A stretch of 64,000 bases of DNA, taken from NCBI GenBank assembly GCA_963793645.1, contig CAWCAW010000007.1:248001-312000 (forward strand), written 5' to 3'. The position numbers and the translations under genes were made by a program. Each line of letters opens with the position of its first letter. Within the stretch, counting starts at the first letter, position 1. The stretch is from CAWCAW01 sp963793645. Its GTDB lineage: Bacteria > Actinomycetota > Acidimicrobiia > Acidimicrobiales > UBA8190. Shown one piece after another: positions 53,913 through 62,525 of the stretch. Under the pieces are notes generated by a model. The model saw nothing but the letters and a program-made list of their open reading frames with translations. It was not told the origin of the DNA and searched no databases.

Positions 53913-56900
53913 TGTTGTGATCCTCCCGAGCCCACCAGGGCCCCTTTATGAGCTAGTCGCCGTCGTCCGATCGTCCCCACCGCCAAGAGCAATGCGCCCA
54001 TGCCAAGCATCCACGGGAGCATGGCCGTGGGCCCCGTCAACGCTAGGGAAACGCCGGAATCCACGGTGCTCGACGGCGAAGAGGTCCCGCCGCCTGGCGA
54101 CGTTGTGCCCGAACCAGTCGACCCTGTTGCCGCCGAAGCACCCGAGCCCATGCCTGGCAATGTCGTCGTCGTGGTGGTCGAGGTCCCCGTGGTCGGAGTC
54201 GTGGTGGTCGTGGTGGTCGTGGTGGTGCCTGTGGCGGCGGTGAAGTCTACGGTCACACTTTGGCCGGTGATGGGCAAGTTGTCGGTCACGTCGGTGGCCA
54301 TGTAGACGACGTTCTCGACCGTCTTGTCAGTGACGGTAAAGGTGGCTACACCGTCGCTATCGGTTGTCCCGCTCACGGTCGTGACCGAGGAGCTGCCGCT
54401 CGCCGGGTTGAGGGCAACCGTCCTCCCCGACAGCGCGTCGCCGTTGTCGTCCGACAGCACGACTGTGATGGTCGCCTCCGACGTCCCATCGGCCGGCACC
54501 TGGGTGGGCTCGGCCACAATTGTGGAGTCGGCGACGGTCGGAACGATCGGTTGTGGTTTCCCGAAGGTGACCATGGCGGCCTGACCGGCCAAGGGAAGGT
54601 TGTCGCTGGTATCGGTGGCCGTATAGGTCACGATCTCGGCATCTGTGTCGGTGACGGTGAATGTCGCCTGCCCTTGGGCATTGGTCGTCGCCGAGCTGGG
54701 TGTGATCGTCGAGCTGCCCTCCTCGGCGACCAAGGTGATGGCCTTGCCCGGAACAGGGTTGCTGTTGTGGTCCTCTAGCGTGACAGTCACCGTGGACGGC
54801 GTCTTGCCGTCGGCTGGCACGTCGGTTGGATTGGCGGCCACGGTGGAGTTACTTGCCTCAGGAGCAGCGGCATAAAACGTCACCGCAACGGTCTGGTTGA
54901 TGGTCACACTATCGGTCGTGTCGGTGGCCGTGTAGGTCACCGTCTCCGCCGTTGTGTCATAGGCGAAGAACTCTGCCGTGCCGTTGGTGGCGGTGACACC
55001 CGGCGCGGCGCCGGCCGAGACTTCCTGGGGAGCGATGCGCGTTGTCCCGCCCGGGCTGCCGGTCATGCTCACCGCCACCCCTGACACCGTCAAGCCGAAC
55101 TGATTCTTCACGGTGACGGTGATCGACACCGGCGTCTGCCCGTCGGCGATGTCGCTCGTGGCCGAGACGGCGACGTCCGACTCTGTTGCGGACACCGACC
55201 CGGGTTCGAAATCGATGGTGGCGGTTTGGGCGACAGGGACATCGTCAGTGACGTCTTGCGCGGTGAATGTCACGTCTTCAGTCGTGGCGTCGGACACTGT
55301 GAAGGTGGCCTGCCCGTTGGCCCCCGTGACTTCGGGCGAGCTCGCAGACGCCACGATGGCATTCGTTGAGGAAGCCGTGAGTGACACCGATTTGCCGCTC
55401 ACCAGGCTGTTTCCGTCGCTGGCGACGAGTGTGACGGTGACTGTCGTCGAGAACTCCGGTGTACCGGAACTCGTCGACGCGGACGACACGGCGGACGCGG
55501 CGGCGACCACCGTTGAGTCAGTTGGAGACACGTTGAGCGTCCCGAAGGTCAGCGTGACACTCGGCCCCGTTATGGGCAGAGAGTCGGTGACATCGGTAGC
55601 GGTATAGGTCACGGATTCCGAGCTGGCGTCAGTGACCGTGAACGTGGCCTGCCCTCGGGCATCGGTCGTTGACGACACAGCGGTGATGACTGAGTTTCCG
55701 CTGGCGGCGGTAATGCTTACCGACTTGCCTGCGACAGGCTGGGGCGCGGCCGCTTGATCGTTGAGTGTCACCGTTATGGTCGACGTGGCCCCGCTGGCAA
55801 CGGTGGCGGGAGAAGCGGTGATCGTGGAGTTGGCAGCTGACACCGTGGGACTGACGAAGGTGACCGTTGGTGGTGTCGCCGGGGTCAGGACGAGATTGGA
55901 GTCGGTCACATCGGTGGCGCTATAGGTGACGGTTTCCGGCATGGCGTCGGTGACGGTGAAGCTCACCACCCCCGTAGTGGCGTCCGTCATCCCGGTATCG
56001 CCTACCACGCCACCAGACTCGATCACCGAGTGGCCGGATCCCTGACTGAGGGTGACCTGTTTCCCGCCGGTGACAGGGACGCCGTTGGTGTCCTCCAAGG
56101 TGACGGTGATCTCGGAGCTGTCCACCCCGTCGGCCACGGCCGTGGCATTGGACACCACCACGGTTGATTGGGTGGCCGACGTCTGGGTGGCAGCCAGAGG
56201 AGAACCGTCCCCGGGATTCTCGCCCCCATCGTCCGAGTTGGGTTGCACTGAGAACGGGGCCGAAAAGAGATGGGGCTCGGCGAAGTTCGTTTGGGCGGGC
56301 CCCACATACAACACGCACTCGTCAGCCCCGAGTCCACAGACAGGCGTTTGCGTCGGTGACTCACCGAAAGTGGCGGCATCAGGTAACGCGTAGATCGTGA
56401 AACTGTTGATCTGAATGCTTCCATCGGCGTTGAGCGAAGTGCTGGAGTCGATGGTCGATCCATCACAGTTGTTGGTGGGTGTGACGGGCAGATTGGCCAC
56501 TAAGCCCCCCGGATCGGAACACTCCTCGACCTTGATGGCGGGTTCGCCCGAGTAGCCGTAGACCTCGAGATTGGCCAAGCTCAGCGTCGTGTTGGCGGCC
56601 ACCTGGACGTCGATGTTCTGGCCACTCGAGTACGGACTGTTTGGGGTGACGGTGCCGACGGTGGTCAAGGTGACCGGACCGCTGGTCAGCGAGGCGGCGT
56701 CGGCATGGATAGCAAGCAGCATGAGGGGGGCGCCCAACGCCAGCAGGCTCGCGCCAGCCAGCTGGATCCTACTCAACCACTTCCGCCCAGCTCCGTTTGT
56801 CGTTCTCACGTCAGATGGCAGCTCCTGGGAAGGCGTGCACCCTCCCGAATCGAAGTCCCCTTCCGCCGCCCACGAGCCGTGAGCGCCGCCCTGCAGTTCC

Positions 56901-56962
56901 CTCTTTGGTGCCCGAAGGCCCGGGGGCACGCCGATCATGCGGCGAACCCCCGGGCCGGGCAT
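53909..56962 (-). CDS. Large Ig-repeat surface fibre with NCS-like domain and LALTG signal
   Basis: About 1017 residues from an ATG with a perfect GGAGG site. Sixty residues precede the hydrophobic segment (63-88), an unusually long leader; a GTG at 56809 would shorten it. An NCS-like domain (about 92-245) is followed by six repeats of about 100-115 residues of Big_1/invasin type, each with TFTVTD-like and YTATDVTD-like strands. A Thr-rich linker leads to LALTG (about 973-977), a helix and GRRRL. This fits an extended wall-anchored rod presenting the N-terminal domain outward. Coupled by ATGA overlap to the next gene. Confidence 0.82.
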   Translation of the reverse strand: MPGPGVRRMIGVPPGLRAPKRELQGGAHGSWAAEGDFDSGGCTPSQELPSDVRTTNGAGRKWLSRIQLAGASLLALGAPLMLLAIHADAASLTSGPVTLTTVGTVTPNSPYSSGQNIDVQVAANTTLSLANLEVYGYSGEPAIKVEECSDPGGLVANLPVTPTNNCDGSTIDSSTSLNADGSIQINSFTIYALPDAATFGESPTQTPVCGLGADECVLYVGPAQTNFAEPHLFSAPFSVQPNSDDGGENPGDGSPLAATQTSATQSTVVVSNATAVADGVDSSEITVTLEDTNGVPVTGGKQVTLSQGSGHSVIESGGVVGDTGMTDATTGVVSFTVTDAMPETVTYSATDVTDSNLVLTPATPPTVTFVSPTVSAANSTITASPATVASGATSTITVTLNDQAAAPQPVAGKSVSITAASGNSVITAVSSTTDARGQATFTVTDASSESVTYTATDVTDSLPITGPSVTLTFGTLNVSPTDSTVVAAASAVSSASTSSGTPEFSTTVTVTLVASDGNSLVSGKSVSLTASSTNAIVASASSPEVTGANGQATFTVSDATTEDVTFTAQDVTDDVPVAQTATIDFEPGSVSATESDVAVSATSDIADGQTPVSITVTVKNQFGLTVSGVAVSMTGSPGGTTRIAPQEVSAGAAPGVTATNGTAEFFAYDTTAETVTYTATDTTDSVTINQTVAVTFYAAAPEASNSTVAANPTDVPADGKTPSTVTVTLEDHNSNPVPGKAITLVAEEGSSTITPSSATTNAQGQATFTVTDTDAEIVTYTATDTSDNLPLAGQAAMVTFGKPQPIVPTVADSTIVAEPTQVPADGTSEATITVVLSDDNGDALSGRTVALNPASGSSSVTTVSGTTDSDGVATFTVTDKTVENVVYMATDVTDNLPITGQSVTVDFTAATGTTTTTTTTTTPTTGTSTTTTTTLPGMGSGASAATGSTGSGTTSPGGGTSSPSSTVDSGVSLALTGPTAMLPWMLGMGALLLAVGTIGRRRLAHKGALVGSGGSQQ

Positions 56963-56972
56963 TTTCACCTCC

Positions 56973-57000
56973 AAGCATGTGACCTCGCGGTCACGTGCTT
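56973..57000. promoter_or_regulatory. 12-bp stem-loop abutting the fibre gene ribosome binding site
   Basis: AAGCA-T-GTGACC (56973-56984) pairs with GGTCAC-G-TGCTT (56989-57000) around a TCGC loop, with one T/G mismatch. It lies between the PstS-like stop at 57017 and the fibre gene, its end touching the GGAGG at 56968-56972. No T-run follows, so processing, attenuation or RBS control fits better than a simple terminator. Confidence 0.6.
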
Positions 57001-57016
57001 GGGGTTGGCACTTCGA

Positions 57017-59035
57017 TTAGCTGTTGGCGTTGGCCACTGCCAACACTGGCGGCATGCCGGGGAAGTAGACGTTGTATGTCCCCGACGGAATGGGATTGCC
57101 ACCCGAGTTGGTCAGCGTGATCGTCGTCGAGCCCGACGTGGGCGTGGCGGCGACCGTGGTCACTCCTGCCGGCCAACCGGCCGTAGTGGAATCAACCACC
57201 TGACCGACGGCGAAGGCCTGGGGCGACGGCACATCCGGCCCGAGCGGCGCCGTGGATGTCGCGTTTGTCACCACATCATCGGCCCCGTCTCCGGTGACGC
57301 TCATTGAGGCATCGCACGCAGCGTTGGTGCTAGCACCGGCGAAGAAGTCACCCGGCGTGGTGTTGGCAAGCTCCGTGAGGTCGTCGTTCAGACGGCTGTA
57401 CTCGAAGTCGTTGTTGATGATATTGGTGATTTCGCTGTCGTAGTTCGCACCGGACGTCAGGTCGGTCTCCTTCTGGAAGAAGTGGTTTTCATCGCAGATC
57501 CAGTTGATGAAGCCACCCACCGAAGCGTTGACACTCGCTGGCAAGTACGCATTGAACAGCGTCCTCGCCGTCGGGTAGGTACCGGTGCGCTCGTGCGCAA
57601 TGGACGGTGCCACCCCGTTCTCGTTCAGCGGTGTCTCGGTGTAGCTCAACGGGACACCTGCCGGCACGGAACCGGTACCAGGGAGGAGGGTTGTCTGGCC
57701 GGCGTTGGGGTTGGACTCGTACACGCCGTAGGACTCGGCGTACAGCGAGGTCGCATCCGCCACAGCCTGGTCAGCCGGGTCGTTCGGGAAGTCGGCGCTC
57801 GCATAGTTTGAGATATACGCGGCGTTGTTCTCGACAGCGATCTCAAGGTTGCCCGAGGTACCAACCGGCGTGATGAAGTCAGCACCTTGTGCCGCGTTCA
57901 CGTCCATGTCGGACGAGCCAAGGCAGCCCGGGGTTGACGTCGAGTCGGAGTTGGCGAAGCTTGAGAAGGTGGCGACAGTTCCCGAACCGGTGTTGATGCC
58001 GACGATGTGGATCGGCACACCGATAGGAGCGCCGTTGCCGATGGTCTTGGCCACGCCGCCGTTGCCCGGCCCGCTGGCCGACAAGTTGGTGAGCTGACCC
58101 CAGTCATCGATCCGTGAGTCGGTACCGGTCAGGTTACTGGCACACCACAGGCGGTAGGCGATGGAGCTGTTGGTGTCACCGGGGGTTATCGGCGTGTTGT
58201 CCACGTCTGTGAACGGAGTGCCCGTGCAGGCTGTGCCAGTGAGGCCCGAACCAGCGGGAACACAGTTGTCGGGGTTTCCGGGCAGCCATCCTGCAGCCGG
58301 GGCGCCGATCTTGCCGCTGTTGGCCGTTGGCCACGCCGTACCATCCTGTCCGTTTCCTGCCCCTGTGGAGAAGTAACTCGGCGTGCCGAAGACACCAGGC
58401 GAAAGCGTCTGGAAGTCGACGGCCGGAACACTGTCCTTGGCGTACCCCGCCTGAGCGATGGCACATCCACTCACGGCACCCACAGCCGGCTTTGACGAAC
58501 GGGCGAATTGCACGGTGGTGCTGGTGTGAGCCTGCGTGCCGCACAGTTGCTTGAGCCCGTTGCCCGAACCGATGTTGTTAATGCCGTTGGTGATCTCGGT
58601 CCGGTCAAAGTTGTCAGCCGTGTCGGTGGTGGCACTATCCGCCTCGATCGCCGTGCCCTCGTCGTTCTGACAGTCAGCGTTGTTCGTACTCAAGAGGTTG
58701 CATCCGTACAGTCCGGCGTCGTTGAAGAGGTCGCCGATGTCCTGCATCATGTACAGCGTGGTGTCCGATCCCGCCGCGCGGTCGATGTTCGAGGCGCTCT
58801 GGGTGTCGTTGCTCCCGGTTCCGGCCGTCAGCCAGTTGGGGTAGACACCCGTGGTCGGGTAGTTGGGGATGCACAGGTTGCTCGAGCCAGACGTGCTGTA
58901 GCCCGTCGGACAAGTCACGGCCGAGGCGACGCCTGTGGTGACCCCCAACAGGGTGATCAGTCCGCCCAAGGAGAGGACGGCTGCGGCCGATATGCGGCGC
59001 AGCTGCTTCAGTTTGCGCAGCGAGGACAATCTCAT
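57017..59035 (-). CDS. Large atypical PstS-like secreted protein
   Basis: About 672 residues from an ATG with AAAGGAG 10 nt upstream; longer in-frame starts lack support. A signal peptide (AAAVLSLGGLITLLGVTTGVASA) is followed by a PBP-like region with AAGSDTTLYMMQDIGDLFN, VQFARSSKPAVG, ADFITPVGTSGNLEIAVENN and AHERTGTYPTARTLFNAYL, features of actinobacterial PstS relatives. Two Cys pairs occur early and late (ICDEN, AACDAS). Unlike the relatives at 47.7-51 kb it has no C-terminal sorting signal or lipobox, so it is probably released or held by partners. The C-terminal approx. 60 residues form a small beta domain ending LAVANANS. Confidence 0.72.
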   Translation of the reverse strand: MRLSSLRKLKQLRRISAAAVLSLGGLITLLGVTTGVASAVTCPTGYSTSGSSNLCIPNYPTTGVYPNWLTAGTGSNDTQSASNIDRAAGSDTTLYMMQDIGDLFNDAGLYGCNLLSTNNADCQNDEGTAIEADSATTDTADNFDRTEITNGINNIGSGNGLKQLCGTQAHTSTTVQFARSSKPAVGAVSGCAIAQAGYAKDSVPAVDFQTLSPGVFGTPSYFSTGAGNGQDGTAWPTANSGKIGAPAAGWLPGNPDNCVPAGSGLTGTACTGTPFTDVDNTPITPGDTNSSIAYRLWCASNLTGTDSRIDDWGQLTNLSASGPGNGGVAKTIGNGAPIGVPIHIVGINTGSGTVATFSSFANSDSTSTPGCLGSSDMDVNAAQGADFITPVGTSGNLEIAVENNAAYISNYASADFPNDPADQAVADATSLYAESYGVYESNPNAGQTTLLPGTGSVPAGVPLSYTETPLNENGVAPSIAHERTGTYPTARTLFNAYLPASVNASVGGFINWICDENHFFQKETDLTSGANYDSEITNIINNDFEYSRLNDDLTELANTTPGDFFAGASTNAACDASMSVTGDGADDVVTNATSTAPLGPDVPSPQAFAVGQVVDSTTAGWPAGVTTVAATPTSGSTTITLTNSGGNPIPSGTYNVYFPGMPPVLAVANANS

Positions 59036-59139
59036 CAGATTGGTGCTCCTTTGGTTATTGATCAGTTTGGACATCTGATTGACGGATCTGGCTCTTGGGG
59101 TGTTCGTGCTGTGTGTGTGGTTGGTCATGAGAGGGCGAT

Positions 59140-60630
59140 TCACGAGTCCAGGGTGAGGGTGTAGGTCGCGTCCGTGACAACGCTGTCAATGGTCGTCTTG
59201 GAGTGTCCAGACCCTTCCTTGAACTTCTTGGTGGCGACGCTGATCTCAAAGGTGTAGTTCCCAGGCGTATCGGCGTGCTTGCCGCTCTTGGGGGTTCCCG
59301 AGAGGATGCCGTGGCTGAACTTCATACCCTTGGGGAGCGAAGTCTTGGCCGAGACAAGCTTCCACTTGTAGGGCATCTCCCCGCCTTGGGCGGTAAAGGT
59401 GAATGAGGAGTATTCGCTGCCTACGGTGGCGGCCGGGATCGATGAGTTCGCGGTCGTGATGGCCGCCCCGTTGGGCTCGACGATCGGGAAACTCTGGGAC
59501 TTCTGTGGGGCCGCTGAGTAGAGCACCCCGCCGACGTAGCCGCCCGCCTGGTTGGCGTCGACCACACATGTTCCCGTACCGGTCAGGTGCACACTGTTAC
59601 TCGACACCGAGCACGCTCCGGCGGTGCTGGAGCTGTCGATCGAGTAGACGATGGCGCTGCCCGAAGCGCCCCCTGTGGCCGACACCGCGTAGGTGTTGCC
59701 TACGTTGCCGGGAGCAGGAGCTGTCGACGTGATGGTGATGGCCTGCGGCGTGTAGCCCGTGACCACGGGCATGCTCTGTTGTGCCTGTGTCGCCGGCGCG
59801 TAGTCCGTGCCGTCGACATTGTTGGCCGCCTGGTTGGCGTCCACGAGGCAGGTGCCGGCGCCCGTGAAGGTCACCGCTGCCCCAGCCAGGCTGCATCCGG
59901 TGCTGGCGCCGTCGAGGGTGAGCACGACGGGATTGCCCGAACCACCGCCTCCATCGGTCGTCACGTTGTACGTGCCGCCTTCGACACCCGGGTCGGGGGC
60001 CGTGGATGTGTAGGTGATGGTCTGTGCGGTCAATGGGGCCAGCTGTCCGTCTCCAGGACCAGAACCGTCGTCAGCGGCATTGGCTGCCACCGAGAACGGC
60101 GCCGATAGGACGTAGGGCTGGGCAAAGTCCGCAGGGTCGGTGCCGATGTACAGCACACACTCGGTGGCGGCGGTGTCGCCGCAGGCCGGCACACCCGTCG
60201 CGCTCTCGCCGAAGGTGGGCGCGTCGGGCAGGGCATAGACCTGGTAGTTGTTCACCGTGAAGCTGCCATCGGCGTTGAGGTCAGTGGTCGAGCCAAGCGT
60301 CTGCCCGTCGCACTCGCCTATTTCCCGGGTGGGATCGTTGGCAGTCGTTCCGTAAGGATCGGCACATTCGAGAATGTCGATCTTGGGCTCCCCGCTGTAC
60401 CCGAAGTTCTCCAGGTTCGAGAGTGCGAGGGTTGAGTTGGCGGCGACATCGATGTTGATGGGCTGACCGCTCGAGTAGGGCATACCGGCACTGATAGTGC
60501 CGTTGGTGGTCAATGTGGTCGGACCGCTGATGAGCGTGTCCGCGCCACTTGGGGAGGCAATGACCAACGCCACTGGCACCACAATGGCCAGCGCAGCGGC
60601 GGCGAGGGCGAGTCTCCTGACGGATCGCAT
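59140..60630 (-). CDS. Secreted protein: NCS-like domain plus Ig-like repeats, no anchor
   Basis: About 496 residues from an ATG with AAAGGA upstream. After a signal peptide (ALAAAALAIVVPVALVIAS) comes the same NCS-like domain as in the two genes downstream (ILECADPYG, ECVLYIGTDPADF). Two tandem repeats of about 90 residues (ITYTSTAPDPGVEGGTYNV / ITITSTAPAPGNVGNTYAV, each with a TGCSLAG.../GACSVSS... Cys and GTCLVDANQA) follow, then a He_PIG-like domain (SLPKGMKFSHGILSGTPKSG). No C-terminal signal, so probably secreted and bound through its domains. Confidence 0.75.
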   Translation of the reverse strand: MRSVRRLALAAAALAIVVPVALVIASPSGADTLISGPTTLTTNGTISAGMPYSSGQPINIDVAANSTLALSNLENFGYSGEPKIDILECADPYGTTANDPTREIGECDGQTLGSTTDLNADGSFTVNNYQVYALPDAPTFGESATGVPACGDTAATECVLYIGTDPADFAQPYVLSAPFSVAANAADDGSGPGDGQLAPLTAQTITYTSTAPDPGVEGGTYNVTTDGGGGSGNPVVLTLDGASTGCSLAGAAVTFTGAGTCLVDANQAANNVDGTDYAPATQAQQSMPVVTGYTPQAITITSTAPAPGNVGNTYAVSATGGASGSAIVYSIDSSSTAGACSVSSNSVHLTGTGTCVVDANQAGGYVGGVLYSAAPQKSQSFPIVEPNGAAITTANSSIPAATVGSEYSSFTFTAQGGEMPYKWKLVSAKTSLPKGMKFSHGILSGTPKSGKHADTPGNYTFEISVATKKFKEGSGHSKTTIDSVVTDATYTLTLDS

Positions 60631-61055
60631 AGGTATGAGTTCCTTTGATTGGACCTGGGTCTCGGTCGGCCTGATCACAGCTCGGGCACGAAGACCCACA
60701 CCGAGGACGTGATGTTGCCCCGTCCTTCGGCATGACGCCCCGACCCAGACGCATCATCCACACATCAAGGGAACGAAGGCAAGGTTCAATTCCCTTTGTT
60801 GCTAACAATTCATTTCAAGTTTCGGGTCCCGTCACCTGGTCTTTGTGAGAACCACGCAGTGGTCGCGCTATGGAGTGGCATTGCGTCAAGGGGTGGCGAT
60901 CGATGACCGATGCATCTGCCCGCCATTTGCGGGCTCCGCGTGCATCTAGAGAGGTGACAACGTCCCAAATTGCACCCGCGTACACCCGTAACGGCGACCC
61001 GGCGGACGCTTTGCAACGTGACGCTTGCAGACCTGTGAGGTCGAGCGTGTGCCGA
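60631..61055. other. 425-bp gap upstream of the NCS/Ig gene with several dyads
   Basis: No gene is supported. Notable elements: AAGGGAA (60767-60773) facing TTCCCTT (60790-60796); TTGTT-GCT-AACAA (60796-60808); and ACCAC-GCA-GTGGT (60851-60863). The AT-rich tract around 60785-60825 is the likely promoter zone for the minus-strand gene at 60630, with several TTG-rich -35-like hexamers, but no pair at 17 bp is convincing. Confidence 0.5.
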
Positions 61056-62207
61056 TCAGTTGCGAGTGGGGGCGGGGCCGACAGCGGCCCGGCGGCGCCG
61101 GTACGAAACAAAGCCACCGACGATCACGAGTCCCCCCGCTCCGAACACCCACGGCAAACGAGTCTCCGGGGTGATCGCCCCCGGACCGATCACGAAGCAC
61201 TCCTGGTTGCTCTGCTGCCAGAACGCGTATTGCCACTGTTGAGCCACGTGGGTCCGCCAGGGTGAGTTTGACGTCCACCACGGCGTGGGAACACCCGAAG
61301 CTCGACCGCGGTCACAGATCACGGCACCTGGCGGGGCGTCGCTTGGCACGGTGTAGGAAGCCGTAAACGTCGTGCTTCCTGACGATTGACTCGAGGATCG
61401 CTGCATCGGCACAGAAAAGCCGCCGTATCCGTATCCGTTTCCGTATCCGTTGCCGTAGCCGTTTCCGTTGCCGTAGCCGTTGCCGTTTCCGTATCCGTTG
61501 CCGTAGCCACGGCTATGGCCATTTCCGATCGTCACACAGTCCATAACCGAATGCACTCTGCCGATGAAATCGTTGCTCTGAAATCCGACGGTGGCCGAAA
61601 TCGTCTCGCCCGGGCTAACCGTGGGCAGCGTGTTGGGGTTCTGATTGGGCGAACCACCGGGGGGTTGAGTTTGCTTTACCAGGTTGCCCGCCTGTGGCCC
61701 GCCGAATGCGTTGTCACATGACTGGAAACCGACCACGGGGAAGCTGGCAACAATGTCCCCCGTCGTGCTCGATTGAGCCACCACGTCACACGCACTGAAC
61801 TGAGCGCAGTTGACATCGATGGGACCTGCTCCATGCGTCTTGAACGTCAGAGCGAAATCGAAGTAACCAGAGAACTGGCCGGTGGCGTGACTCGGCGTGA
61901 CACCAGTCACCACATTGCTCAGGTCACAATCGTTACTCGTGAGAGGGTCACCCTGAGCGCTGACGTCGTCAGCACGGCACTCGAGGATCTCGAGCGGACC
62001 TGATGTGCTCGGCGTGGCGACATCGGTTCCAGATACCGGAATCGTCTCTCCGTCGTATGGACCACTCAGTGGAGTTGCCGGTGTTAGCGAGATCTGACTC
62101 GCGTTCGGGTTTGCGGACGCCGAACCACCAGCGAAAACGAGAGCGATGGCAACGATTGAAGTACCCAAGGTCAGGCCCGCCAAGGCTCTCCGCCACTTAC
62201 CCGCCAT
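61056..62207 (-). CDS. Secreted GYGN-repeat protein with C-terminal tripartite sorting-like signal
   Basis: About 383 residues from an ATG with GGGAG 6 nt upstream. A signal peptide (IVAIALVFAGGSASA) is followed by an Ig-like domain with ISLTPATPLSG and paired Cys, distantly like the NCS-like domain. GYGNGNGYGN-type repeats (about residues 234-262) form a flexible Tyr/Gly/Asn segment. After another Cys-containing region the end reads TPETRLPW, a helix (VFGAGGLVIVGGFVSY) and RRRR. This motif-helix-Arg layout is that of a sorted protein but is not LAxTG; it is a candidate exosortase substrate. First gene of the surface operon. Confidence 0.7.
   Translation of the reverse strand: MAGKWRRALAGLTLGTSIVAIALVFAGGSASANPNASQISLTPATPLSGPYDGETIPVSGTDVATPSTSGPLEILECRADDVSAQGDPLTSNDCDLSNVVTGVTPSHATGQFSGYFDFALTFKTHGAGPIDVNCAQFSACDVVAQSSTTGDIVASFPVVGFQSCDNAFGGPQAGNLVKQTQPPGGSPNQNPNTLPTVSPGETISATVGFQSNDFIGRVHSVMDCVTIGNGHSRGYGNGYGNGNGYGNGNGYGNGYGNGYGYGGFSVPMQRSSSQSSGSTTFTASYTVPSDAPPGAVICDRGRASGVPTPWWTSNSPWRTHVAQQWQYAFWQQSNQECFVIGPGAITPETRLPWVFGAGGLVIVGGFVSYRRRRAAVGPAPTRN
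61423..61506. repeat. Fourteen hexanucleotide units encoding GYGN repeats
   Basis: Fourteen in-frame 6-bp units of the form ccgtat/ccgttt/ccgttg/ccgtag run without interruption, coding Gly-Tyr and Gly-Asn pairs on the minus strand. Unit number can change by slippage without frame loss. Confidence 0.9.
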
Positions 62208-62276
62208 CAGAGCTCCCATCACTGTGACGGGCAGACACTACACATGGCACCAGACAACATCAACCAGCTGTCCCCT

Positions 62277-62351
62277 AGACGTCAGCCGTTCCGGCTGACG
62301 TCTTATACGAAGGTTAACGGCAGGTGATCAGTGAGAAACCACAAGGTTAAA
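62277..62351 (-). promoter_or_regulatory. Promoter region of the surface operon: PHO-box-like repeats and perfect palindrome
   Basis: Plus-strand heptamers GGTTAAC (62312), GGTGATC (62323) and GGTTAAA (62345) lie in 11-bp register (a degenerate fourth at 62334). They resemble GGTGAAC, the reverse complement of the actinobacterial PHO-box unit GTTCACC. Next to them on the minus strand is a TATAAG -10 (62302-62307). AGACGTCAGCC (62277-62287) and its exact complement (62293-62303) form an 11-bp palindrome with a 5-nt spacer at the predicted start point: either a strong operator or a 5' hairpin. The rest of 62208-62519 holds no recognised gene. Confidence 0.55.
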
Positions 62352-62525
62352 TGAGCTCATACAAAGGGGGGCAATGGGTAGTTCACGAGCGGCCCACCTT
62401 TAACATTTCGCCGAAACACCGTTCGTGTACCAACGGCATCGGCGCGACTTCACTTCAACCTCCCCAACGATCCATTGTCGATCGCCGTGCCTTGACGCCC
62501 GTTGCGCGATGTCTGACACTTGGGT

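Noticed and set aside
53909..56962. Repeats in the fibre gene as a DNA-level repeat element
   Set aside because: Similarity is at protein level in Ig-like repeats of about 100 residues; the DNA copies are diverged and the frame is intact.
61423..61506. Possible CRISPR or other spaced repeat array
   Set aside because: The units are contiguous 6-bp codon-pair repeats within a coding frame, with no spacers.
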